Positions 1-6,330 of a stretch of 7,556 nucleotides of DNA are shown here, piece by piece; the stretch's first letter is position 1; each line of letters opens with the position of its first letter. A program made the translations under genes and the position numbers. Source of the DNA: Deltaproteobacteria bacterium (GTDB taxonomy: Bacteria > Desulfobacterota > Desulfarculia > Adiutricales > Adiutricaceae); contig JAITQT010000182.1 in NCBI GenBank assembly GCA_031288745.1, positions 1 to 7,556 of the forward strand, read 5' to 3'. Under the pieces are notes generated by a model. That model did not search any database and was not told the DNA's origin. It worked only from the letters and a program-made list of their open reading frames with translations.

Positions 1-116
1 TTTTTTCAAAATCAGCCGTCTTTATAAATTATTAAATTTTAGCATATTTTAACGATATCTTAAAATTAAAGCAAATTAAAAAAAATGAAGTAATTTAATG
101 GTGTTATCCTTTTTTA

Positions 117-918
117 GTGCGCGACTAGGTATTTGGAGGGCGCTTATATAGAAAAAAGGTACAAAATAACTTTAAACTACTGATGAGAGAGGAGAACTGT
201 TAAAACAGACTAAAACCATAGGGGAAGGAGTCGCAATTCTATTAGCCGGAGGTAACGGCATTATTGAGAAGTGGGGTGGACAATAACCCGTGGAGAAAGA
301 GTAGTCTTTAGGATGATGAACTTGTTTAGTTATGGTGATCCCGGTGCGCCTTCATATATATGGCAAAGCCTGTCAGCGGCGCGGTGACAGGCTCGGTTAT
401 GACATCTAATGAAGGGGTAGGCTATTGCGGCTGCGAGGCCAGTAATGGAGGAGATGAACAAAGTGACGGAAAAATTGACCATTAGAAACATCAGGTGATT
501 GGGGCTGGAATGCTCAGAAAGCGTTGTAAGATAAGCGGAGAGAACCATCAAGGTGAAAGAGGAGTTAAGGGGAGTTAGAGTTCCATAGAACTTAAAACCG
601 AAAAACCATGGTGGTAGCGAAACCACCCATAGGGAATGGGGGAGAAAGATGGAGATGAGATTACTCATCACGCAGATAAGACCATAAGGGCCCGAAAGGC
701 TATGCCTGGGTCAGAGGCTTACGCTTAAGTATGACTGAGTAAATCAAGTCTTTTAAAAGCGTTGGAAACGGCGTTACGCTGAAGCATCGCAAAAGTATTG
801 TTTATCCTAACCCAACTGGTGCGTTCCAGTTGCGAAGTTGAAACCATCGAGCGGAGAGCTGTGGGCTGGAGAACCGCCAGCACGGTTGGGAGGGGCTCGA
901 TATGTACTCTATCCCTAT
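117..918 (+). mobile_element. ORF-less group II intron
   Basis: This is a self-splicing retroelement RNA without an encoded maturase. The 5' end reads GTGCGC, matching the group II consensus GUGYG. Several helices fit a folded domain I: GCGACT (121-126) pairs with AGTCGC (229-234), GCCG/CGGC closes 245-259, and CCTTCAT (349-355) pairs with ATGAAGG (409-415) around a perfect 8-bp hairpin (368-375 with 385-392). Further hairpins are GGTGG/CCACC (610-627) and CAACTGG/CCAGTTG (813-832). A good domain V follows at 857-887, and the 3' end CCCTAT finishes in AY as expected. Length is about 800 nt. No reverse-transcriptase motifs are visible in any frame, so mobility and probably splicing would need a maturase in trans. 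It lies in the same orientation as the DUF3786 gene 66 bases downstream and could sit in its leader. The 3' boundary is good to about 1-2 bases. Class assignment is uncertain; the short domain V and CUAUU-like end resemble class C. Confidence 0.75.
857..918 (+). ncRNA. Group II intron domains V and VI
   Basis: Domain V starts with AGCUGUG (857-863), which pairs with CACGGUU (881-887). This reproduces the AGC catalytic triad arm opposite GUU. An inner stem, GGC...GCC with a GGAGAACC cap, and a two-base AG bulge (879-880) complete the usual layout. Domain VI is weaker: AGGGG (891-895) pairs with UCCCU (912-916), leaving A911 unpaired as the candidate branch-point adenosine, 7 nt before the proposed 3' splice site after position 918. 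The upper part of domain VI pairs poorly. Confidence 0.75.
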
Positions 919-984
919 TAGCGATAATTTTTCCGAAAGTATACTTAAAAATATTATTTAAAAAATTAAAATGGGTTAAAAAAA

Positions 985-1614
985 ATGCCGCAATTTTGTG
1001 ATAAAAATGGATACCTCAACATTTATAACTGGGTAATTGAAAGCCTGCCTGGCTATGATTTAACGGAAAACGCTAAAGCCTTGGGCCTTAAGCCCCTGCC
1101 AGGTGGCGCGGTGGTGGTGCCGTTACTTTCTAGGGAGTACCTAGTTGATTCCAGCGGGGTAAAAGCCTTAGACGAGGAGCATAGCGACGTAAACAGCCTT
1201 AGCATCGCCGCCCACTACGCTATGAGCCGAGGCCGGGGGCTGCCTTCGATGAGCTTTGCCAGTCTTTTTTCTATGAGCGGCCTTTCGGCGGGTTCGGGGC
1301 AAGGCTCTTTTGATCGCGACGCAGTCTCCAAGCCATTGGCCAAAAGGTTCGCTTCCGACCTCGATGGTTTAAATAGGGCCGTTACCCGCTTAGGTGGCCG
1401 CAAAGAGCCCCAATTGAAAAAAGGAACTATTAGTTACGTCTTGTTTGCCCTTCCTAGGATCCCTATTAAAATCGTCTTTAACCAAGCCGATGAAGACTTT
1501 GAGGATGAATTTTCTCTACTCTACGATAGCCGAACCCTCGATTTTATGGAGTTCGAGGCTGTGGCTTTTCTGGGGGGGCTGGTGGTGACGGAACTCCTAA
1601 AAGAGCCGGTATAG
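985..1614 (+). CDS. DUF3786 domain protein
   Basis: The 209-residue product matches the DUF3786 family, a domain of unknown function frequent in anaerobic bacteria; no biochemical role can be given. Family-like features are an N-terminal Y-x-W helix region (residues 10-20), a GGAVVVPLLSREYLVD segment (about 39-55) that in relatives is a beta hairpin with a REY/RPY motif, a SFASLFS segment (about 90-96) and the strongest block, ALPRIPIKIVFNQADEDF (about 155-172), followed by a conserved LYDSR and a C-terminal helix. There is no signal peptide or membrane segment, so it should be cytosolic. Length is normal for the family and the frame is unbroken. The ATG at 985 is the only reasonable start because an in-frame stop (TAA, 976-978) lies just upstream. 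No good Shine-Dalgarno sequence precedes it, only GGG inside an A-rich run, so translation may be weak. It stands alone, with a group II intron ending 66 bases upstream. Confidence 0.85.
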   Translation: MPQFCDKNGYLNIYNWVIESLPGYDLTENAKALGLKPLPGGAVVVPLLSREYLVDSSGVKALDEEHSDVNSLSIAAHYAMSRGRGLPSMSFASLFSMSGLSAGSGQGSFDRDAVSKPLAKRFASDLDGLNRAVTRLGGRKEPQLKKGTISYVLFALPRIPIKIVFNQADEDFEDEFSLLYDSRTLDFMEFEAVAFLGGLVVTELLKEPV

Positions 1615-1942
1615 GTCTAATTTTATTTAGGCTTTTAATATTTTGTAGTCTCTGGCGGGCTTTTTTAAAAGAGCAGGGGCACTCTAGACTTCTTAGCTAA
1701 ATTTCGTAACTATTCAGGGGGGAATTTTATCATTGAACCCTCCCATCAAAACCAGCTGTTTAGATGGGTAAATTTGCCAAATTTCTTTTGCTTTAAATCA
1801 ATTCGGTTGGTGGAAAAAATTAGGCTTTAAGGTTGATAAACTGAGTTAATGTGGTTATTTTAATAATAGAACATTTGATTCGTTTTAATCCCCAAGGCTT
1901 AAGTTTATGGCGTCCTCTAGCAGTCTCGTGACAGAGTCTTAA
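1615..1942. other. Gap with competing hairpins
   Basis: No gene is recognised in this 328-base stretch. GGGGGG (1717-1722) can pair with CCCTCC (1738-1743). CCCATC (1742-1747) can instead pair with GATGGG (1763-1768) around an AGCTG core, giving a near-palindrome of 27 bases. The two hairpins share bases 1742-1743 and cannot form together. Neither is followed at once by a long T run, so a standard terminator for the DUF3786 gene is not evident. The rest is AT-rich with no coding pattern I could support. Confidence 0.5.
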
Positions 1943-2194
1943 CTATGGGCTCGAGAAATTTAAATATGTAGGTGTTTCAATATTGAAAGACTCAAAAATT
2001 AGCTTTTGTTCAGATGTTAATGGTTCTAAAATTATACTATACTATATTGGGTCTCCAGTAATAACTAAATAGCTGGCTAAACTAAATAGCTTTCGCCAAT
2101 CGCCTGGAAACGATTCCATAAAAATTTGTAAAAGACCTATCTGCTCGGCGATATTTTGGTACAAATAAAAAGCGCCAAATAAGTCTTTAGCCAT
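1943..2194 (-). pseudogene. Relic IS4/IS1634-type transposase, N-terminal part
   Basis: Reading the - strand from 2194 gives AKDLFGAFYLYQNIAEQIG, then LFSLASYLVITGDP, which is the conserved N-terminal block of IS1634-like transposases (G-A-x-Y-L, I-A-E-x-I-G-L, a FP-x-x-W segment, then S-x-x-Y-L-V). It aligns by eye with residues about 87-131 of the intact transposase next door, but the identity is low, so it is a different element and not a duplicate. A stop codon (TAG, 2042-2044) interrupts it. The frame then continues with a plausible PLTSEQ...FES segment before another stop at 1943-1945. The catalytic aspartates and the C-terminal half are absent. The recognisable homology begins almost exactly at the inferred left end of the intact insertion sequence, which suggests that element landed in this older gene. 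The matching N-terminal remainder was not found on the other side. Confidence 0.6.
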
Positions 2195-2209
2195 ATGGGG
2201 CAAGGGTCA
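2194..2209. repeat. Candidate left terminal inverted repeat of the IS
   Basis: It reads TATGGGGCAAGGGTCA and matches the reverse complement of 3836-3851 at 10 of 16 positions. The TCA at its inner end is the complement of the transposase stop codon. Support is moderate because the match is imperfect. Confidence 0.4.
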
Positions 2210-3814
2210 GGAGCCACTAATGTAAGCCATAAGGTCTTGCTCGGACAGCCCAAATTCTCCCATTATTGTCCGTAGCGTCTTTGTTAGCGGGGTAATTAAT
2301 TTTCGGTGCCCATCTTTTGCGCCGATACAAATCTTTTCCATTTCTGTTATCAGTCTCGCCTTGCTCATACATTTTTTCTTCATAAACTTACGAACCTTGA
2401 CTCCAAGCTCGGAAACGATTATGAGAGCTATGAATGCGCAGAAAATTTTGCCCTCAGTTGTGTAGGTAAAGTGCGTTCGCATCTTTTTCATTGAGATATA
2501 ATTTTTAACTTCGTCAAATGACTTCTCTATAACATTTTTAGCCCGATACTTAGTTAAAACCTCTAAGCTGCTCAGAGACGTATTAGTTAAAAGACAGAAA
2601 AAACCGCAGTAACGCGACGCCAACTCAATCTTATCCATGTCGCGAACGTAATTGAAACTGCCGTCGGGGGCAAGCTGAATAGAAAAGTAATGGCCGAAGG
2701 ATTTTACCTCTCGCAGTGTCAGCCGTTTTAACTGTTGTCGCTTGGCCTCCGTATCATCAACCCTCCTGAGCAGTGCGTCTAATTGCTCATCGGCCAATGA
2801 GCGGTCGTGAAAGATATGTAAGGTGGCCGCCACCCCGTAAAAACAGCCGGTCATAGCAACGGCGAAGACTGATGATTCCACTCTGTTATCAACGGTAACA
2901 ATATGAGGCCGGACAATTTCGATTGCCCTCCTCGTCGCTTTATGGCGCTTCATCACTCCAATGATAAAGTCATAGCCTTCTTTAACCAGATGCTTAACGT
3001 TATTAGTGGTACAAAAGCCTCGATCCAACACGAAGCCCACATCAGTTATACCTAGCTCTTCATTATAAGCCATCATATATGGAAGGTGGGATTTGTCTAC
3101 TATAGTGCCCGAATAGGTCACATAGAATATTGGTTGAGCGGTGAGCTGGGAAACGTAACAGCCGAGGTTGATTTGAGGTAACTTTTCACCATCTCGGTTG
3201 TGACCTAATTCGCTGTCAACAATGCCTTTAGCGTATGTTGAGAAAGAAGTGACGTCATAGGCCAAGAAAGAGCTTGGGTGATGTTTGGCGATCCAATGTT
3301 TGAAGAAAGCCATTCTATCATCGTGAGTAATTGACGCGAACAATTGGGAGGTCCCCTTTGACGTGAGCGGCGGCTCGGATAGGGTGAATGACCCGCAGAA
3401 GTCCTCAACTCCCCCAAAGACGTTACCCCTAGAAACCATATATAATACCGCGGCGCTAATTTGCTTGGCCCGTTTTTCGTCAAAACACTTGGATAGAACC
3501 TCATTAAGGCCAAGACGGCGCATTAAAGAGTCTATGACAAAGGTTGCTCCAATGTGACTGACTGAATTATAAACTGGAACCAACGGATTGAAATCCAGAG
3601 TTGAGCCTCCGAAATACTTCCAATAAGCCACGTTGGGGATGAGCATGTCGGAAGCTTCATCATACTTGCCGATACAAATCCTTTGTTTTTTTACATTTCT
3701 CTCTCCAGATTCAAGCGTCACTGGTCTGTAATATACGGGGCTATGACCGTTGATGTTGCGGACAATGGCACCTTTTTCGGGCATGCTCACCTTGATTTTG
3801 GGATTGAGGGTCAT
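2207..3814 (-). CDS. IS1634-family transposase (DDE)
   Basis: This 535-residue DDE transposase cuts and joins the ends of its own insertion sequence. The N-terminal region (about 20-80) contains the KQRICIGKYDE segment usual in the family, followed by a helical block (87-130). The catalytic core shows D187 in LAYDVTS, D264 in GFVLDRGF and E430 in VIEKSFDEVK, the last forming the Y-R...E-(6)-K signature with Y423, R424 and K437. A GHNRDGEKLPQINLG segment (204-218) is also characteristic. Length is within the family range and no stop or frameshift interrupts it, so it may be active. The ATG at 3814 is preceded by AGAAAGGA (complement of 3824-3831) at good spacing. The start is also supported by N-terminal content. 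The gene lies on the - strand, opposite to its neighbours DUF3786 and nifS, and runs into an older relic of a related transposase. Confidence 0.95.
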   Translation of the reverse strand: MTLNPKIKVSMPEKGAIVRNINGHSPVYYRPVTLESGERNVKKQRICIGKYDEASDMLIPNVAYWKYFGGSTLDFNPLVPVYNSVSHIGATFVIDSLMRRLGLNEVLSKCFDEKRAKQISAAVLYMVSRGNVFGGVEDFCGSFTLSEPPLTSKGTSQLFASITHDDRMAFFKHWIAKHHPSSFLAYDVTSFSTYAKGIVDSELGHNRDGEKLPQINLGCYVSQLTAQPIFYVTYSGTIVDKSHLPYMMAYNEELGITDVGFVLDRGFCTTNNVKHLVKEGYDFIIGVMKRHKATRRAIEIVRPHIVTVDNRVESSVFAVAMTGCFYGVAATLHIFHDRSLADEQLDALLRRVDDTEAKRQQLKRLTLREVKSFGHYFSIQLAPDGSFNYVRDMDKIELASRYCGFFCLLTNTSLSSLEVLTKYRAKNVIEKSFDEVKNYISMKKMRTHFTYTTEGKIFCAFIALIIVSELGVKVRKFMKKKCMSKARLITEMEKICIGAKDGHRKLITPLTKTLRTIMGEFGLSEQDLMAYISGS

Positions 3815-3835
3815 GACTTTTTTTCCTTTCTAGGG

Positions 3836-3851
3836 TGTCTTTTACACTATA
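3836..3851. repeat. Candidate right terminal inverted repeat of the IS
   Basis: Read from outside inward on the - strand it is TATAGTGTAAAAGACA, containing the local dyad GTGT-N5-ACAC. It lies 22 bases upstream of the transposase start, as expected for an IS end. The TATAGT at its outer edge resembles a -10 box, but no convincing -35 hexamer is placed 16-18 bases away. Confidence 0.45.
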
Positions 3852-4098
3852 GAAAAATAAAAATCAAGCCTAAATCTACAATAAATAAGCGAAACAAATC
3901 TTTATCATAAGCATGCTCTCCGCCTCTCCAAGAATTTTTGGCCGGAATTAGGTGTGTAAAAATCTATCTAATTTAGGGTTTAATTATACTCCTTACCTCT
4001 CTAAGACCATAAAGAAAAAAAAATAGAAAAAAAATATAGTCCCCTCGCTCGTAAGGATTTTCGCCTTCGGCTAATAAAGACTTAAGTAATTATTCCCA

Positions 4099-4194
4099 GC
4101 GGCGTGTCGGTTCACAAATGTGAACGTTTAAGGGCCCGTTCACAAGAGAGAACGCTGCAGTGCCAAGCCTATTGAAAGGGACGACACGTACCGC
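4099..4194. other. Multi-helix structured element (candidate RNA)
   Basis: A closing stem of 11 base pairs joins GCGG-CGTGTCG (4099-4109) to CGACACG-TA-CCGC (4182-4194), with only a two-base TA bulge. Stacked directly on it is a perfect hairpin, GTTCAC-AAAT-GTGAAC (4110-4125). A second hairpin, GTTCAC-AAGA-GAGAAC (4138-4153), has one A-A mismatch and shares 13 of 18 positions with the first, including GTTCACAA. A third, weak hairpin is CCT-ATTGAA-AGG (4168-4179). The enclosed arms form a branched fold rather than a simple terminator. It matches no RNA family I can name. Strand is undetermined because all stems read from either side. An alternative is a pair of DNA operator dyads (GTTCAC-N4-GTGAAC) spaced 28 bp apart. 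GCTGC (4154-4158) with GCAGC (4193-4197) offers a competing pairing. Confidence 0.5.
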
Positions 4195-4410
4195 AGCAAT
4201 GTAGCCCCCTATAGGAGCTTAGTCATTTTAACATTAATCAAAGTTAAAATATATGGTTGGAGCAGAGAATTAAGTAGAAACGCTAAAAGAACTAATGTTA
4301 AGAACTAAAGGGTATGCTAAAACTTATATTACAACTCGAAAGTCGCTACCAGCCGCAACGTGGAAAAAAAAGACTTGAGGAACGGTTACCCAGCGGCTAA
4401 CCTCTTAAAC

Positions 4411-4439
4411 TTGACGATAAGACTAAAAACGTCTCTATT
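4411..4439 (+). promoter_or_regulatory. Possible sigma-70 promoter
   Basis: TTGACG (4411-4416) and TCTATT (4434-4439) are separated by exactly 17 bases. The -35 matches the consensus at 5 of 6 positions and the -10 at 4 of 6. Transcription would begin near 4446, immediately before a terminator-like hairpin, so it would make a very short RNA unless read-through reaches nifS about 350 bases away. Confidence 0.3.
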
Positions 4440-4453
4440 CTTGATTTTCCTAA

Positions 4454-4493
4454 GCGGTTAGCCAACTTTAATGGCAATCCGCCTTTCTTTATT
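4454..4493 (+). terminator. Terminator-like hairpin
   Basis: GCGG-TTA-GCC (4454-4463) pairs with GGC-AAT-CCGC (4473-4482), leaving a symmetric internal loop with a central T-A pair. It is followed by CTTTCTTTATT, a T-rich but interrupted tail. It lies directly downstream of the promoter-like site at 4411-4439. Confidence 0.35.
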
Positions 4494-4579
4494 ATGATTG
4501 AAATTATAAGTCGTAAATGCTATAACTAAATAAAAATCAAACGCAGGCTAAAATTTAGCTCACCCATAATAACCTGGGC

Positions 4580-4602
4580 CGGGGTAGGCCTAAACGACCC
4601 CG
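4580..4602. other. GC-rich hairpin
   Basis: CGGGGT (4580-4585) and ACCCCG (4597-4602) are perfect complements around an 11-base loop. No T run follows on the + strand, so it is not a typical terminator. Its role is unknown. Confidence 0.35.
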
Positions 4603-4717
4603 ACTTCAGCCAAGGATAATTTTAAATTTAAACCTTTAAACTATTAATCAAAAAAACTTTGGTTGCTAGTTTTTCAATAATTTCCGTCGGCCGGCTTAAA
4701 CTATCTTAAAATTTCCC

Positions 4718-4775
4718 GGTCGAGCCTCTTGGTCGAGTGAGTTTTAGACCATAGACCTCGACCTTAAGGTTTTTT
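4718..4775 (+). promoter_or_regulatory. nifS leader with alternative hairpins
   Basis: GGTCGAG occurs twice (4718-4724 and 4731-4737), and a single complementary CTCGACC lies at 4757-4763. The two copies therefore compete for one partner. TAGACC also occurs twice in between (4745-4750 and 4752-4757), adding further GGTC pairing options. A perfect 10-bp palindrome, ACCTTAAGGT (4761-4770), overlaps the 3' arm, and six T residues follow (4770-4775). The arrangement could be an attenuator or antiterminator, or the palindrome could be an operator. It ends 5 bases before the nifS ribosome-binding site. Function is inference only. Confidence 0.35.
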
Positions 4776-4780
4776 CCTAC

Positions 4781-4787
4781 AAAGGAG
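4781..4787 (+). promoter_or_regulatory. nifS ribosome-binding site
   Basis: AAAGGAG lies 7 bases upstream of the GTG at 4795. This near-ideal Shine-Dalgarno sequence decides in favour of the GTG start over any later ATG. Confidence 0.85.
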
Positions 4788-4794
4788 TCGTCTT

Positions 4795-5964
4795 GTGGAA
4801 ACAATCTATTTTGATAACAACGCCACTACCGCAGTCGATCCATTAGTTCTGGATGCTATGTTGCCATACTTTAAAGACCTCTATGGAAACCCTTCTAGCA
4901 TCCACCATAAGGGTGCCCAAGTGGCCGAGGCCCTTAAAAAGGCTAGAAATAGCCTAGCCTCTCTCTTAGGCTGTGACCCCGGCGAGATTGTGTATACTTC
5001 CTGCGGTACCGAAAGCGACAACACGGCCATATGGTCGGCTCTTTTCACTCAGCCCGAAAAGCGTCGTCTCGTTACTAGTAAAGTTGAACACTCAGCCGTT
5101 GTTAACCTAGCCTCTTTCCTTCGCCAACAAAATTATCAAGTGACCGAGGTGGGGGTTGATCGACAAGGAAGATTGGATTGGGAGGGTTTTAAGGCCTCCT
5201 TAACTCCCGACACTGCCATAGTTAGCCTTCATTGGGCCAATAACGAAACCGGGGTTCTCTTTCCCGTCGAGGAGGCGGCCGAGCTTTGCCGAGAAAAAGG
5301 AATTATTTTTCATACCGACGCAGTCCAAGCTGTGGGTAAAATACCAATCGATCTTAAAAAGACTAAGATAGACATGCTCTCTCTCTCCGGTCACAAACTT
5401 CACGCCCCTAAAGGCATAGGTGCCCTTTTCGTTCGTAACGGGCTTAAGTTCGCTCCTTTTCTAATCGGAGGTCATCAAGAAAGGGGTCGCCGCGGTGGCA
5501 CTGAAAACGTTCCTTATATCGTAGGTCTAGGAATCGCGGCCGAACTAGCTACAAAGCGCGTTAAAGAAGAAAACGTCCGGGTTAAGGCTTTGAGAGATAA
5601 GCTCGAACAAAGCTTATTAAAGATCTCATACACCTCGGTCAACGGAGACAAGGAAAACCGCCTACCAAACACTACCAACATAAGTTTCGAGCACCTCCAA
5701 AGCGATTCGATTCTTTTTATGCTCTCCCAAGAGGGCATCTGCGCTTCTTCCGGTTCGGCCTGCACCTCAGGTTCTCTTGATCCTAGCCATGTGCTTAGGG
5801 CCATGGGGACGAGCTATAGTGCCGCTCAAGGATCCATTAGGCTCTCTTTAGCCATCACCAATACCGAAGAGGAAGTGGATAAGGCCTTAAAACTCTTTCC
5901 CCAAATTATTGATAAACTTAGAGATCAATCCCCAGCTTGGAAAGACGGGTCCCCTACAAAATAA
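4795..5964 (+). CDS. nifS: Cysteine desulfurase, NifS/IscS type
   Basis: This cytosolic PLP enzyme converts L-cysteine to L-alanine and passes the sulfur, as a persulfide, to scaffold proteins that build iron-sulfur clusters. The 389-residue length is normal. Visible landmarks are the N-terminal YFDNNATT (5-12), H99 in VEHSAV that stacks on PLP, the NNETG loop (149-153), D175 and Q178 in HTDAVQAVGK, the PLP lysine K201 in LSGHK, a GRRGGTENV segment (231-239) and the catalytic cysteine C323 in SSGSACTSG, followed by SHVLRAMG. The long cysteine loop puts it in group I (NifS/IscS) rather than group II (SufS). The GTG start has a strong ribosome-binding site. No nifU, iscU, iscR or nitrogenase gene is visible nearby, so whether it serves nitrogenase or general cluster assembly cannot be decided; the symbol reflects sequence type. 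All key residues are present and the gene appears functional. Confidence 0.95.
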   Translation: METIYFDNNATTAVDPLVLDAMLPYFKDLYGNPSSIHHKGAQVAEALKKARNSLASLLGCDPGEIVYTSCGTESDNTAIWSALFTQPEKRRLVTSKVEHSAVVNLASFLRQQNYQVTEVGVDRQGRLDWEGFKASLTPDTAIVSLHWANNETGVLFPVEEAAELCREKGIIFHTDAVQAVGKIPIDLKKTKIDMLSLSGHKLHAPKGIGALFVRNGLKFAPFLIGGHQERGRRGGTENVPYIVGLGIAAELATKRVKEENVRVKALRDKLEQSLLKISYTSVNGDKENRLPNTTNISFEHLQSDSILFMLSQEGICASSGSACTSGSLDPSHVLRAMGTSYSAAQGSIRLSLAITNTEEEVDKALKLFPQIIDKLRDQSPAWKDGSPTK

Positions 5965-6330
5965 TATCGACTTTTTTTATACTGACGAACGAAATAATTT
6001 TTCCAAACTGACGACAAGGTTCAGTCTTTGGATAGGTTTATTCCCAATATGCGGGGCAACAGTTGCGAGTAGAGAGATTCAAAAAAAGGTTACCTAAATT
6101 GGAGAATGAATGCATTCAAGGGTCTAGTAATACCCAAGTCTCATCGGACCATTTTTTCTGGTAATACCTAACCTTTCACAACCCCTTTCAGAAGATCTGC
6201 CGCGCTATAAAATTTTATCATCGCATTCTATACGCTATAAGGTTAGCTTTAATAGATTTTTAAAATTGTAATAGGAATGCCAACCATTAGCCCATATTAG
6301 GCCTTATCTTCAGTCGAGCGGGAAATGAAA
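5965..6330. other. Gap downstream of nifS
   Basis: There is no supportable gene and no GC-rich terminator after nifS, only a run of seven T (5972-5978) without a stem. Short direct repeats occur: ACTGACGA (about 5981 and 6007), GTAATACC (about 6126 and 6161) and CGCTATAA (about 6203 and 6232). A palindrome ATAAAATTTTAT lies near 6206-6217. On the - strand, a 17-codon frame from an ATG at 6219-6221 (MIKFYSAADLLKGVVKG) looks protein-like but stops at 6168-6170, so it may be a gene remnant. Confidence 0.4.

Larger units (their letters stand above)
2194..3851 (-). mobile_element. IS1634-family (IS4 superfamily) insertion sequence
   Basis: The element carries one apparently intact transposase gene. 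The ends are inferred. The right end, read inward, is TATAGTGTAAAAGACACC, and the left end starting at 2194 matches it at 10 of the first 16 positions (TAT, then scattered G, G, AA, G, CA), overlapping the transposase stop codon as in many compact elements. This gives about 1.66 kb, normal for the family. No short direct repeat flanks these ends. Some family members make very long or variable target duplications, so that is not decisive. A competing 10-bp perfect inverted repeat (2127-2136 with 3837-3846) would give 1.72 kb but lies inside relic coding sequence. Confidence 0.65.
3852..4794. other. Long gap upstream of nifS
   Basis: This is 943 bases without a recognisable protein gene. It contains, in order, A/T homopolymer-rich DNA (about 4010-4040), a compact structured element (4099-4194), an 8-bp AT hairpin (ATTTTAAC 4225-4232 with GTTAAAAT 4243-4250), a promoter-like site (4411-4439) followed by a terminator-like hairpin, a GC hairpin (4580-4602) and the nifS leader. 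Next to the IS, the - strand has an open stretch of about 38 codons (about 3848-3960) that resembles nothing I know. A short - strand frame at about 4400-4490 (GGLPLKLANRLG) looks protein-like but soon hits stops. Confidence 0.5.

Noticed and set aside
108..159. CCTTTTTT (108-115) pairing with AAAAAAGG (152-159) as an exon-binding (EBS1/IBS1) interaction
   Set aside because: The intron-side match is only about 35 nt from the 5' end, too early for EBS1 in domain I, and both are low-complexity runs.
330..671. A 113-codon open frame on the - strand
   Set aside because: It lies inside the left group II intron and overlaps its base-paired helices; no family resemblance and no start signal.
798..1001. 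A 67-codon open frame on the + strand
   Set aside because: It runs through intron domains V and VI and across the 3' splice site, so it is a chance frame over structural RNA.
2127..2136. TGTAAAAGAC, a perfect inverted match to 3837-3846, as the left end of the IS
   Set aside because: It falls inside conserved relic transposase codons (I-G-L-L) that continue uninterrupted to 2194, so it is more likely coincidental in an AT-rich region. It is kept as an open alternative in the findings.
4110..4153. The two GTTCAC dyads as LexA boxes
   Set aside because: The GTTC-N8-GAAC arrangement does not match the LexA consensus sequences I know for Gram-positive, alpha- or deltaproteobacterial LexA.
4097..4222. 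Resemblance of AAAGGGACGACAC and GTACCGC to c-di-GMP-I riboswitch or T-box motifs
   Set aside because: Only short fragments match. The conserved core, order and helices of those families are absent.
5909..6097. A 62-codon + frame overlapping the end of nifS
   Set aside because: It begins within nifS in another frame, has no ribosome-binding site and no recognisable domain.
6119..6167. On the - strand, QKKWSDETWVLLDP, reminiscent of IS5-type transposase N-termini
   Set aside because: The stretch is about 15 residues, flanked by stops, with no further transposase motif.
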